DNA of 64,000 nt from Rhodococcus yunnanensis NBRC 103083 (GTDB lineage Bacteria > Actinomycetota > Actinomycetes > Mycobacteriales > Mycobacteriaceae): assembly GCF_001895005.1 (NCBI RefSeq), contig NZ_BCXH01000003.1, positions 351,637 through 415,636 on the forward strand, read 5' to 3'. Positions within the stretch are counted from its first letter, which is position 1, and the number at the start of each line of letters is the position of its first letter. Made by a program: the position numbers and the translations under genes. Shown here piece after piece: positions 9,001 to 15,896 of this stretch. The notes beneath the pieces are model-generated. The model was not told where the DNA came from, did no database searches, and worked only from the letters and a program-made list of their open reading frames with translations.

Positions 9001-10017
9001 CAGATCCCAGCCGTCGAGCGGCAGCCCGATCCTGACCGGCCCCTTGCCGTCCATGATCGACGCGCACGCGACGACGGTGGCCTCGGTCGGGCCGTAGGTG
9101 TTCCACACCTCGCGGCCGTCGACGGCAAGACGTTCGGCCAGTTCGGGTGGGCAGGCTTCGCCGCCGAAGATGAGCAGCCGCACGGCCTCCAGTGCCACCG
9201 CGGGCCACAGCGACGCGAGCGTCGGAACCGTCGAGACGACGCTGATGTCTCGTGAGACCAGCCACGGGCCGAGATCGAACCCGCTGCGGACGAGTGAACG
9301 CGGGGCAGGCACGAGGCATGCACCGTGACGCCATGCCAGCCACATCTCCTCGCACGACGCGTCGAAGGCCACGGACAGACCGGCCAGCACGCGGTCGCCT
9401 GGCCCGAGCGGATCCTCTCTCATGAACATCCGCGCTTCGGCGTCGACGAACGCCGCGGCGTTGCGATGGCTGACGGCCACGCCCTTGGGTGTTCCCGTCG
9501 AACCGGAGGTGAAGATGACCCATGCGTCGTCGTCGGGCGACGGCGTGGTGAGCGCGACCGGGGCCGGGATGTCCTGTTTCTCGGCGGTTCCAGCGGCGAT
9601 GCCGCCGGCCGTCACGACGGCAGTGACCTTCGCCTCACCGAAGACAAGGTCCGCTCGTTCGTCCGGATCGTCCGCGTCGACGGGCACGTACGCGGCCCCG
9701 GCGTTGAGGATCGACAGAATCGCGACGTACAACGAGAACGAGCCCGACGGCATCCTGATCCCGACGCGATCCCCGCGGCGGACACCCGCCCTGGCCAGCC
9801 ACTGTGCACCCTCGTCGATGTCCTCGAGCAGCTCTCGGTAGGTGACCGACGTCGTGCCGTCGTCGATCGCCGCGGCGTCGGGAAACGTGGAGGTGGTGGA
9901 ACGCAGAATGTCGATGAGCGTCCGCTCCTGTGGAGCGCGCTCCGCGCGGAGAAATTCGGCGGGGACCGTAGCCGTCAGCTGCGGGTTCGCCGAATCCGAC
10001 TGTGATTGCACAGACAA
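6082..10017 (-). CDS. Pls/PosA-type membrane-bound non-ribosomal peptide synthetase
   Basis: 1311 residues. The adenylation domain is about 30-505, with FTSGSTGTPKG at 169-179, YGPTE at 308-312 and the A10 lysine at 496. A carrier domain follows, with the phosphopantetheine serine at 548 (GGGSLSA). Three pairs of membrane segments then alternate with three hexapeptide-repeat beta-helix domains (about 700-825, 950-1050, 1190-1290). This is the architecture of epsilon-poly-lysine synthetase (Pls) and PosA-like enzymes, which make one-amino-acid polymers. By alignment in my head to GrsA, the ten specificity positions read D-A-E-S-I-G-T-V-V-K. The acidic residue at the third position would suit a basic substrate (inference). 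The start is a TTG with GAAGGA upstream; a GTG two codons later is possible. Confidence 0.88.
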   Translation of the reverse strand: MSVQSQSDSANPQLTATVPAEFLRAERAPQERTLIDILRSTTSTFPDAAAIDDGTTSVTYRELLEDIDEGAQWLARAGVRRGDRVGIRMPSGSFSLYVAILSILNAGAAYVPVDADDPDERADLVFGEAKVTAVVTAGGIAAGTAEKQDIPAPVALTTPSPDDDAWVIFTSGSTGTPKGVAVSHRNAAAFVDAEARMFMREDPLGPGDRVLAGLSVAFDASCEEMWLAWRHGACLVPAPRSLVRSGFDLGPWLVSRDISVVSTVPTLASLWPAVALEAVRLLIFGGEACPPELAERLAVDGREVWNTYGPTEATVVACASIMDGKGPVRIGLPLDGWDLAVVDASGNPVAVGEVGELVIGGVGLARYLDPAKDAEKYAPMPSLGWDRAYRSGDLVRLELEGLLFQGRADDQVKLGGRRIELGEIDNALQALPGVGGAAAAVRKTGAGNSVLIGYLASTNPDFDLDAARAILAEQLPAALVPRLALVEEMPTRTSGKVDRNALPWPLPGMGGASDLDGTAGWVAALWTNILGAQVNDENADFFQNGGGSLSAAQLVTALRERFPEITVAQLYDHPRLGSLARYLDELKPPVEVVPRDVEPTPRSAQWAQIAATVPLTTLTGLQWVTWVGVLFNVMSWFADVSWAPTVSWWWILLAFVLFITPVGRMAISVVGSRILLAGVKPGAYRRGGSAHIRLWAATRLTDASGASNLSGAPWMVYYARALGAKIGKGVDLHTLPPVTGMLELGDGCSVEPEVDLTGHWIDGDIVYIGGIKIGAGAAVGARSTLLPGTSIGKNAVVSAGSAVVGRVKAGQLWAGSPATKVGKAEHPWPEHAPPRATRWVLAYGVASLFLSGMAIFSLGVSLVLMGWWLHTATTMWGALGRAAIMLPLATLVSLGVFALITLIAVRILSIGLTEGYHPVRSRIGWQVWATERLMDSARTFLFPLYASLLTPHWLRLLGAKIGKDVEASTVLMIPKFTTVADGAFLADDTMVASYELGGGWMHLGDAKVGKRAFLGNSGMTGPGRTVPKNGLVAVLSATPDKAKSGSSWLGSPPVRLRRAAGRADSSRTFDPPTKLKVARSFVETCRLIPVMVTFGIGLGVLFALTWLAHEYGYWLAALLSGVVLLIAGAVAAAVSAVAKWMWVGRIDKVEHPLWSSFVWRNEVADTFVETVAAPWFARAAEGTAVLNMWLRWLGADIGRGVWCETYWLPEADLVTLADGATVNRGCVVQTHLFHDRIMSMDSVTLGRGATLGQHCVALPAAGIGEGATVGPASLVMRGDTVPAHTRWQGNPIAPWAKGDPFARIVTAEVSE

Positions 10018-10193
10018 CCGGGTGTCCTTCTTCTCGAGTGGTACCGAAATGCGAGTGAACGTCGTCGGTCGTTATCTCATGTTCGGTTGGCCAGCAGATG
10101 AACAGACGTCGGTCTTCGGGCTCGGCACTGCGCGAAGTCTACTCGGCGCACGGGCGGAGGCTGCGGAACGACGCGGGGGTCAGGCGCGGTGCC

Positions 10194-10259
10194 GCGGGTG
10201 GTCACGGGCGGGGCGGCGGGTGGTCACGGGCGGGGCGGCGGGTGGTCACGGGCGGGCGC
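10194..10259. repeat. Three 22-bp tandem repeats
   Basis: Units of GCGGGTGGTCACGGGCGGGG followed by CG start at 10194, 10216 and 10238, and are nearly identical. They lie upstream of the riboswitch promoter and are not in a credible gene. Confidence 0.85.
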
Positions 10260-10283
10260 CGGCGGGGTTTCCTACCTGCCGGG

Positions 10284-10313
10284 TTGACAACCTCTGCGTC
10301 TGTTTGTCATTCT
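10284..10313 (+). promoter_or_regulatory. Candidate vegetative promoter for the riboswitch transcript
   Basis: TTGACA at 10284-10289 is a perfect -35. CATTCT at 10308-10313 is an acceptable -10 at 18-bp spacing. The predicted start, near 10320, is exactly where the riboswitch aptamer begins, which supports the assignment. Confidence 0.5.
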
Positions 10314-10321
10314 CTGTGTCA

Positions 10322-10415
10322 GGTCATGAGTACCAGCATCAAGCCCCGGCTTGCTGGTCGGCAACCCTCCTCCGCGGTGGGGTGCTCCGGGTGACGACCA
10401 GGCCGACGCCGGAAA
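10322..10415 (+). promoter_or_regulatory. SAM-IV riboswitch
   Basis: The run GGTCATGAGTACCAGC, then AAGCCCCGGCTTGCTGGTC, GGCAACCCTCC, GCGGTGGGGTGCTCCGGGTG and ACGACCAGG matches, in order, the conserved blocks of the actinobacterial SAM-IV aptamer as I remember them. ACCAGC pairs with GCTGGT, and the outer GGTC pairs with GACC. The CCCGG loop can pair with the later CCGGG as the expected pseudoknot. The hairpin just downstream is a candidate expression platform. SAM-IV elements turn off sulfur amino-acid genes when S-adenosylmethionine is high, which fits the PLP enzyme that follows. Confidence 0.88.
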
Positions 10416-10498
10416 ACCGGTGCGGCAAGCGCGGACTCGACTTGCTGTGAAATTACTTCACGTTATCGATGTCCCTTGATCGACAAGGGTGAATTGTC

Positions 10499-11842
10499 AT
10501 GACTGCTGTCCTCGAAAACTCCTGTGCGCCTTTTGCTGCTGTCAGTGGAGCCGATCTGCAGGTGCCGCTCGTCGACGGCACCACGTGCACGTACGCCAAC
10601 TTCGATTACGCGGCGAGCGCGCCTGCACTGGACGCGGTGACCGACCGGATCGCCGAGTTGTTGCCGTACTACTCGAGTGTTCACCGCGGCGCCGGCTATG
10701 CCTCGCGGGTGAGTACCGCAGCGTACGAGAAGGCCCGCGTCACGGTAGCGAATTTCGTTGGCGCGCAATCCGACTCCGTCGTCGTGTTCACCAGGAACAC
10801 CACCGACTCGTTGAATTTGCTCGCCGGATGTGTTCCAGGGGAGACGGTGGTGCTCGATATCGAGCATCACGCGAATCTGTTGCCGTGGAACGGTCGTCGA
10901 GTAGTGGTTGCCGCGGATTCGGTGGCCGAGACCGTTCGGCGTATCGAGGCGGAACTGGCGAGCAAGCCCGCCGCGCTTCTGGCCGTGACGGGTGCGTCCA
11001 ACGTCACCGGTGAGGTGCTGCCCATCGAAGATCTCGCGGATCTGGCGCATCGATACGGTGCACGCATTCTCGTCGACGGCGCCCAGTTGGTGCCGCATCG
11101 TCGGGTGGATATCGGCGAGCTCGGCGTCGACTACCTCGCCTTCTCCGGCCACAAGCTCTACGCCCCGCACGGCGCCGGGGTGCTGATCGGGAAGCGGGAT
11201 TGGCTCGACGCAGGCGAGCCGTACCTGGCCGGTGGCGGTGCCGTGCGCAGCGTGCGGATCGACCGCACCGAGTGGGCGCTCTCGCCGGCACGGCACGAGG
11301 CCGGGACCCCCAACGTGCTCGGTGTCGCCGCGCTCGCAGCGGCGTGTGACGCCGTCGCGGCCCACGAGGCGGCAGGCGCGGTCGAGCACGAGCGTCGACT
11401 CTCCGCTCGGCTGCGGCACGGGTTGCAGGCGATCACGGGTGTGGACCTTCTTCAGGTCTGGAACGACTCCCCGGACAGTGTGGGCATTGTCACATTCACG
11501 GTCGACGGATACGGGCCGGGCGAGGTTGCCGCATACCTCTCCGCAGAGCACGGAATCGGTGTGCGCGACGGTAAGTTCTGTGCTCACCCGTTGCTGGCGC
11601 GACTCGGTCATGCAGGCGGCGCCGTGCGGGCCAGCCTGGGACTCGGTAGCTCCGAAGCCGATGTGGACCGCCTCGTCGGCGCAGTCGAACTGCTTGTACA
11701 GGACGGTCCGTCGTGGTCCTACGAGGAGGACAACGGTTGGTGGAATCCGGTGCCGGACCCCCGCCCGTTCCCCGATCTGGCGGACGGCAGCGCAGGTGTG
11801 GGATCCCCGTGCGCGACCGGAGAGGTTAGCATCGACTCATGA
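10499..11842 (+). CDS. Class V aminotransferase-fold PLP enzyme, cysteine desulfurase-like
   Basis: 447 residues. The PLP lysine lies in LAFSGHKLYAPHGAGVL, with the cofactor Asp/His region in ILVDGAQLVPHRRVDIGEL. The C-terminal KFCAHPLLARLG puts a cysteine where SufS-type desulfurases carry their catalytic Cys. YANFDYAASAPALDAV at the N terminus is also SufS-like. Expected reaction: removal of sulfur or an amino group from cysteine or a related amino acid. The exact substrate is unknown. The SAM-IV riboswitch upstream points to sulfur amino-acid control. ATG 10499 has AAGGGTGA upstream. The stop overlaps the following leader peptide (ATGA). Confidence 0.85.
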   Translation: MTAVLENSCAPFAAVSGADLQVPLVDGTTCTYANFDYAASAPALDAVTDRIAELLPYYSSVHRGAGYASRVSTAAYEKARVTVANFVGAQSDSVVVFTRNTTDSLNLLAGCVPGETVVLDIEHHANLLPWNGRRVVVAADSVAETVRRIEAELASKPAALLAVTGASNVTGEVLPIEDLADLAHRYGARILVDGAQLVPHRRVDIGELGVDYLAFSGHKLYAPHGAGVLIGKRDWLDAGEPYLAGGGAVRSVRIDRTEWALSPARHEAGTPNVLGVAALAAACDAVAAHEAAGAVEHERRLSARLRHGLQAITGVDLLQVWNDSPDSVGIVTFTVDGYGPGEVAAYLSAEHGIGVRDGKFCAHPLLARLGHAGGAVRASLGLGSSEADVDRLVGAVELLVQDGPSWSYEEDNGWWNPVPDPRPFPDLADGSAGVGSPCATGEVSIDS

Positions 11843-11934
11843 CAGCAAATGTCGTGTGGCGCAACCGCCGTTGGTGCGACAGGTACGTCGATCTCTGCCG
11901 TACCGCATCCGGTTCGTGTAAGGGTTCGGGCTGA
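11839..11934 (+). CDS. Putative sulfur-gene leader peptide (31 aa)
   Basis: The ATG overlaps the stop of the desulfurase-like gene (ATGA). The peptide contains CDRYVDLCRTASGSCK, close to the RHVDLxRVxSxxC pattern of the short leader peptides that precede sulfate, sulfonate and cysteine genes in Streptomyces and relatives (remembered pattern). Cysteines are at 13, 20 and 28. Such leaders are thought to sense cysteinyl-tRNA supply during translation. It sits 76 bases before the next gene. An alternative start is GTG at 11851 or 11854. The conservation is too specific for chance, but the mechanism is inferred. Confidence 0.65.
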   Translation: MTANVVWRNRRWCDRYVDLCRTASGSCKGSG

Positions 11935-12010
11935 ATCAGCCCTGTCGTTCGCAGGATCAGCTCTTGCGCCCATTCGCCGATTCCTTTCTTGCACGAGAAA
12001 GACACACTTC

Positions 12011-12574
12011 ATGTCGAACTTTTCACCGGTCCGCGTTGCAGTCGCAGGGTCCGCTGCAGTCCCAGGGTCCGCTGCAGTCCCAGGGTCCGAAGCCTGGACC
12101 GAGATCACCGCCTGGACCGAGATCACCGACGCCGAGTCGACGCAGTCGGTCGTCCGCATCCACGCGGAGGACCTCCGTGACGGGCAGCAGCAGCGGTCGC
12201 GTCTACGGGCCGAGGCCGTCGAATCGGGCACCGACGCCGACAGCGTCGCGGTGTTCCTCGACGTCGAAATCCACATCGCCGACGACGCAAGGACCGCGCG
12301 TCGCGAGTTCGCTGCCCTGGATGTACCTGCCGTCCCCGGTTCGATCCGTTACGTCGGAACGCCGTCAGGGCTGGCCGGGCTCGTCGCCGATGTGAAGGCC
12401 GCAGAGGTGGCCGACGGGGTCACTCTCATCGCTCTCGAATCGGGTCATCGCAGCCTCGACAAGGTCGCGGGTGGCGTCGTGTCGTGGTTGGAGGACCGCG
12501 GAGTCGTGTTCTCCTCGGAGGCAGTGCTGGCGGCAACCGGAACCAGGCCCACCACGCGAGTCCTCGCCTCCTGA
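12011..12574 (+). CDS. Short luciferase-like (LLM) monooxygenase-type protein, apparently lacking the catalytic barrel
   Basis: 187 residues from ATG 12011; the frame opens earlier, but that part overlaps the leader peptide. FSPVRVAVAG resembles the first strand of LLM flavin monooxygenases. The C-terminal IRYVGTPSGLAGLVADVKAAEVADGVTLIAL and WLEDRGVVF resemble their last helices. The middle of the TIM barrel is missing and is replaced by 18-bp repeats coding VPGSAA and AWTEIT. Full-length family members have 330-450 residues, so this is a decayed, truncated or re-purposed gene. The leader peptide in front suggests it was once part of sulfur-source use. Confidence 0.5.
   Translation: MSNFSPVRVAVAGSAAVPGSAAVPGSEAWTEITAWTEITDAESTQSVVRIHAEDLRDGQQQRSRLRAEAVESGTDADSVAVFLDVEIHIADDARTARREFAALDVPAVPGSIRYVGTPSGLAGLVADVKAAEVADGVTLIALESGHRSLDKVAGGVVSWLEDRGVVFSSEAVLAATGTRPTTRVLAS
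12038..12127. repeat. In-frame 18-bp repeats inside the LLM-like gene
   Basis: Three units of GCAGTCCCAGGGTCCGCT (12038, 12056, 12074) are followed by two units of GCCTGGACCGAGATCACC (12092, 12110). All are multiples of six codons and keep the frame. Confidence 0.85.
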
Positions 12575-12581
12575 CACGCTC

Positions 12582-12629
12582 GGTCATGTCGCTGTGAGGT
12601 CATGTTCCTGTGAGGTCATGTTCCTGTCA
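12582..12629. repeat. Three 16-bp repeats on the 3' end of the YbaK gene
   Basis: Units GGTCATGTTCCTGTGA start at 12582, 12598 and 12614. The last unit contains TCA at 12627-12629, which is the stop codon of the minus-strand gene. The extra copies lie between two convergent genes. Confidence 0.8.
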
Positions 12630-13100
12630 TGTCACGTCTACGGCCAGGCCTGCGGTGATGCGAAGGAGTTCGGCGGAGGTCGTTCTGAACCGAGCGTTCG
12701 GATGACCTGCGGCGGCCCATAGTTCCGGAAACTGGGCGAGCGCCACGTCGACGAACGTCGGTAGATTGGTCGGATGGCCTACGGGCGCGACCGAGTCGAT
12801 CGGCTGTCCGGTGCAATGCGCGATCAGATCGAGCGGAGCCTCGGTCAACGTTCCGTCCAGACGCTTGCCGGTGGCGTCCAAGTTGACGTGATGCGCAGCC
12901 GAGACCAGCAGCAGCACCGGGTCGTCGTCGAGCAGAAACACCTGCGATTCGACGAGTGCACCGACTGCGACGCCGAGTGATTCGGCGACCGCGTCGGCGG
13001 ATGCCGTCGGTTCGGGAGATGTCACGACGACCCCGTGGTGCCCGCGCGAGATCAGGATGTCTGCGACGTGGGCTGCGTTCGGGTGAAGAAGCCGGGGCAT
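12627..13100 (-). CDS. YbaK/aminoacyl-tRNA deacylase domain protein
   Basis: 157 residues forming a single YbaK/ProX-type editing domain. VESQVFLLDDDPVLLLVSAAHHVNL and APVGHPTNLPTFVD match the family core, and the lysine in LDATGKRLDG is in the expected helix. Such proteins hydrolyse mischarged tRNAs, typically Cys-tRNA(Pro) or Ala-tRNA(Pro). The specificity here is not readable. I use ATG 13100; an in-frame TTG two codons earlier is possible. The stop codon lies in a tandem array. Confidence 0.8.
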   Translation of the reverse strand: MPRLLHPNAAHVADILISRGHHGVVVTSPEPTASADAVAESLGVAVGALVESQVFLLDDDPVLLLVSAAHHVNLDATGKRLDGTLTEAPLDLIAHCTGQPIDSVAPVGHPTNLPTFVDVALAQFPELWAAAGHPNARFRTTSAELLRITAGLAVDVT

Positions 13101-13167
13101 AACCAAAGGGTATTGCTACTGCGGCTGGTTCGCAGCCATAGACGCGCAGCCCGAGTGGCGACTCGGA

Positions 13168-14127
13168 CTATTTCGTCAGATCACCGAACAATCGAAGCCG
13201 AGCCATGCCGCCGTCGGGGTAGATGTCCATGCGCACTTCGGAAACCGGCTCGGAGCGGTCGAGGACGAAGCGGTGCCGCGTGTCGGGTTGGAGCCGAGTG
13301 CGGGGGAGGAGTTCGACCCACTCCCCGTCGTCGAGGCGGCCGTGCAGAGATGCCGCGCCGGGGGCGTTGCCGAGGAAGCACGAGGTGTCCAGTTCGGCGA
13401 GGGCGATCGTGCCTGTACCGGCGAGCGCGACCTGCACCCAGTCGTTGGCGTCGTTGCGGCGACGCGAGGTCTCCCATCCCTCGCCCATGGACCGCGGCGG
13501 GCCGGGGAACAACAGGTTGTTGGGCGAGCTGTAGAACATGTTGGAGCATGCCGTGACGTAGGCGCCGTTCTCGAGTGCGGCGAGGTCCAGCGGCCCGGCG
13601 CCGAGGAACCGGGGATCAGGTCGTCCGCGGCCGAGAACGCGCAATCGGGCGACGCCGCCGTCGGGGTAGATCGAGAGCTTCACGTGTGTCCAGCGCTCGT
13701 CGGAGGACACCTCGAACCGATTCTCCGAGTCGCCGTTCACTGCGCTCTTGGGCACGATGGTTTCCCACTCGGCGCCGCTGTATAGCTCGGTCGCGGACGG
13801 GAAACCGTCGATCGATGTCGCCTCGATGGAGATCTCGGGCGGGTAGTTGCCGGTGAACCAGGCCGTGTCGACGATGACGGCGTCGACGACCCCTGCCGCG
13901 CCCAACCGGACGATCGCCTCGTCGTACCCCGATTCGCGGCGGCGACGCGTCTCCCAGCCGTCGTAGATCTGTCCTTTGTGGCCGAAGGTGGCGCTCTCGT
14001 AGCTCGCCTTTCCTGGCTTGACGAGATTCTCCTTCTCCGCGAACGTTTCGTCGTTCGCCCACACGACGGCGCCGCCCAGGGTTCGGACGGCGAGGTCGGG
14101 CAAGGGAAGAGGGAGAGAGGCTGTCAT
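13168..14127 (-). CDS. alc: Allantoicase
   Basis: 319 residues with two copies of the allantoicase beta-jellyroll. The first has GQIYDGWETRRRRESGYDEAIVRLGAAGVVDAVIVDTAWFTGNYPP and ends SIYPDGGVARLRVLG. The second has GEGWETSRRRNDANDWVQVALAG and DIYPDGGMARLRLFG. (Runs are given in parts; they span residues about 45-160 and 210-315.) The enzyme converts allantoate to ureidoglycolate and urea in purine catabolism. ATG 14127 overlaps the stop of the upstream permease gene. The OHCU decarboxylase 2.1 kb away belongs to the same pathway, although unrelated genes lie between them. Confidence 0.92.
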   Translation of the reverse strand: MTASLPLPLPDLAVRTLGGAVVWANDETFAEKENLVKPGKASYESATFGHKGQIYDGWETRRRRESGYDEAIVRLGAAGVVDAVIVDTAWFTGNYPPEISIEATSIDGFPSATELYSGAEWETIVPKSAVNGDSENRFEVSSDERWTHVKLSIYPDGGVARLRVLGRGRPDPRFLGAGPLDLAALENGAYVTACSNMFYSSPNNLLFPGPPRSMGEGWETSRRRNDANDWVQVALAGTGTIALAELDTSCFLGNAPGAASLHGRLDDGEWVELLPRTRLQPDTRHRFVLDRSEPVSEVRMDIYPDGGMARLRLFGDLTK

Positions 14128-15137
14128 ACCACCGAGGATACTGGGCGGTCCTCGTCCTTCGGTGCGGCCGACGGACGCGTCTTCCGCCGCGTGAAACCGA
14201 AGAGCAGAGCCACCCCGACGACCGTGTAGATCGCGAGCGCCGCGGCGGGTTGGCCGAGCCCGGTGCCGGAGAAGTAGACGATGCTCCGCACCCCTTCGGT
14301 GCCGATACCAGGGGTGATCCATCGCCCGACGGCCGCGTAGAACTCGGGAAGCACGTTCGGTCCGAATGCTCCTCCCGCACTGGGGTTTCCGAGGATGACG
14401 AACACGATGATCGCGATGGGGACCGCGGCGACGCCGATCGCTGCGCGCAGGCCGAGTGTGAATACCGATGTAGCGAGCACGACCCCGGTGCCGAGTAGCC
14501 ACAGAGGGAACCAATGGCCGGCGAACGTGCCGAGCACGTGCGTGGTGATGAACGCTCCGAGCGCGCCCGACAGCACTGCATATCCGGTGAAGATTCCCAG
14601 TTGCACCGCAGCGTCGGCGACCGATTTCGGGGCGCCGACGAGCAGGCCGACTGCCGCGGCCAGCAGGTAGCCGCCGACGACCCAGCCGACGGAGAGGTAG
14701 AAGCCGGACAGCCCGCGGTTGTCGTGTGCGCCGACAGGTATGTCGTCACGGACCACGAATGTGCGGTTCTGGGCGTGCTCCACCTCGGTGAAGATCGCTT
14801 CGAGCGACGTCGAGATCGAACTGCCCGCGGCGCTCGCGGTGATCAGGGTGTCGGTCCCGGTGGGGCTGATGACGAATACGCCGAGGACGTCGCGCTCACG
14901 CAACATCGCTCGCGCATCACCGGTGTCGGATGCGGTGTGCGCGTCGAGCGGCGTTCCGTCGATCGCGTTCAGTTTGTTCGCGGTGTCGGCGTCGACTCCT
15001 GCGGGTAGCCCCTGCTCGGCGACGACGGCGATGGGGATCTCCCGCGGTGTCGGCTGATGAAATGCCGCGACGTAGCTGAGGATGAATCCGAGTTGGAGTA
15101 TCAGCACTCCGAACGCGAGCCAGACCACCTTGCGCAT
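14124..15137 (-). CDS. ABC-2/DUF3533-like membrane protein
   Basis: 337 residues with one N-terminal membrane helix (about 5-25), an extracytoplasmic domain of about 130 residues, then five hydrophobic segments (about 150-330) and a charged tail. This layout is that of YhgE/Pip and DUF3533-type permease components of export systems. No ATP-binding partner is adjacent. ATG 15137 has AAGGAG 6 bases upstream. It is divergent from a TetR regulator across a 31-bp palindrome, so it is very likely repressed by that regulator. The stop overlaps the allantoicase start, probably by compaction rather than shared function. Confidence 0.7.
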   Translation of the reverse strand: MRKVVWLAFGVLILQLGFILSYVAAFHQPTPREIPIAVVAEQGLPAGVDADTANKLNAIDGTPLDAHTASDTGDARAMLRERDVLGVFVISPTGTDTLITASAAGSSISTSLEAIFTEVEHAQNRTFVVRDDIPVGAHDNRGLSGFYLSVGWVVGGYLLAAAVGLLVGAPKSVADAAVQLGIFTGYAVLSGALGAFITTHVLGTFAGHWFPLWLLGTGVVLATSVFTLGLRAAIGVAAVPIAIIVFVILGNPSAGGAFGPNVLPEFYAAVGRWITPGIGTEGVRSIVYFSGTGLGQPAAALAIYTVVGVALLFGFTRRKTRPSAAPKDEDRPVSSVV

Positions 15138-15163
15138 GGGAACTCCTTCAGAAACCGATTGTG

Positions 15164-15194
15164 GATACCGCGGGTATTGAATACCCTAGGTATC
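15164..15194. promoter_or_regulatory. Palindromic operator between permease and TetR genes
   Basis: A 31-bp near-perfect inverted repeat has outer arms GATACC/GGTATC and inner arms GGGTATT/AATACCC, centred at 15179. It abuts the GTG of the TetR gene on one side and lies 27 bases from the permease start on the other. This is the size and place of a TetR-type operator controlling both directions. Confidence 0.8.
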
Positions 15195-15860
15195 GTGAGC
15201 GCAGAGGGTCAAGCGAAGTGGTCGGGCACACAAGAACCTGCGTCGCGGCCGGGGCGTGAGAACGTACGCGAACGGCTGCTCGACGCGGCCGCCGACGAAT
15301 TCACCGAACGTGGCTTCGCCGCAGCGAAACTCCAGGACATCGCGCGCAGGGCAGGGTTCACCAAGGGCGCCGTCTACTCCAACTTCGAGTCCAAGCAGGC
15401 ACTGTTCGCCGAGCTACTGTCCAAGCGATCGATGGAGCTGGCAGCACGTGTCATCGACGACGTATCGGGGTTGACGCCGGGCGACGCCGCAGGCCGAGGC
15501 GGGCACGCTATCGCGTCCTGGATCGTCGCCGAGCCGCGCTGGCCGCTTCTGGTCACCGAGTTCGGGATACAGGCAGGCCGGGACGAGAGCATCGCCGCCG
15601 GGTACCGCCGCGAACGTCGGAACCTGCGCGCCGAACTCGAGGCTCTCATCGCCGAACGTGCGACGGCCTGGGGCGTAGCGGACACCTTCGATGCGCGCCG
15701 AGTCGCGACATCGCTGCTCGCGTTGATCTCCGGACTCGCCGTCGAACATTCCGTCGATCCCGAGGTAATCGATGAGACGGTCATCGGGGATGCGGTCACC
15801 GAATTGTTCGCAGGAGCACTGTCGCGAGCCAGAATCGACACGAGCGCGGCTCACGACTAG
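15195..15860 (+). CDS. TetR-family transcriptional regulator
   Basis: 221 residues from the GTG at 15195, which directly follows the palindrome. The open frame extends upstream to 15057, but that part runs through the operator and the divergent gene. DNA-binding helix-turn-helix at about residues 20-65: RERLLDAAADEFTERGF, LQDIARRAGFTKGAVYSNFESKQALFAE. The rest is an all-helical ligand domain, here with KRSMELAARVIDD and HSVDPEV segments as in AcrR-like repressors. It probably represses the permease gene and itself. Confidence 0.9.
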   Translation: MSAEGQAKWSGTQEPASRPGRENVRERLLDAAADEFTERGFAAAKLQDIARRAGFTKGAVYSNFESKQALFAELLSKRSMELAARVIDDVSGLTPGDAAGRGGHAIASWIVAEPRWPLLVTEFGIQAGRDESIAAGYRRERRNLRAELEALIAERATAWGVADTFDARRVATSLLALISGLAVEHSVDPEVIDETVIGDAVTELFAGALSRARIDTSAAHD

Positions 15861-15896
15861 CGATTGAGTCCTCGGTCAGCGGGTACCTGATGAACT

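Larger units (their letters stand above)
10018..10498 (+). other. Intergenic region between divergent genes: repeats, promoter, riboswitch
   Basis: This 481-bp gap separates the synthetase operon (leftward) from the PLP enzyme (rightward). It holds a 22-bp triplicate (10194-10259), a promoter-like TTGACA (10284-10289) with CATTCT 18 bases further on, the SAM-IV aptamer, a GC-rich hairpin with an AAAA loop (about 10403-10427), and a small GTGAA/TTCAC hairpin near 10447-10461. No protein gene is convincing here. Confidence 0.7.

Noticed and set aside
15057..15194. 46-residue N-terminal extension of the TetR protein
   Set aside because: Runs through the operator palindrome and the divergent gene; the HTH starts well after the GTG at 15195.
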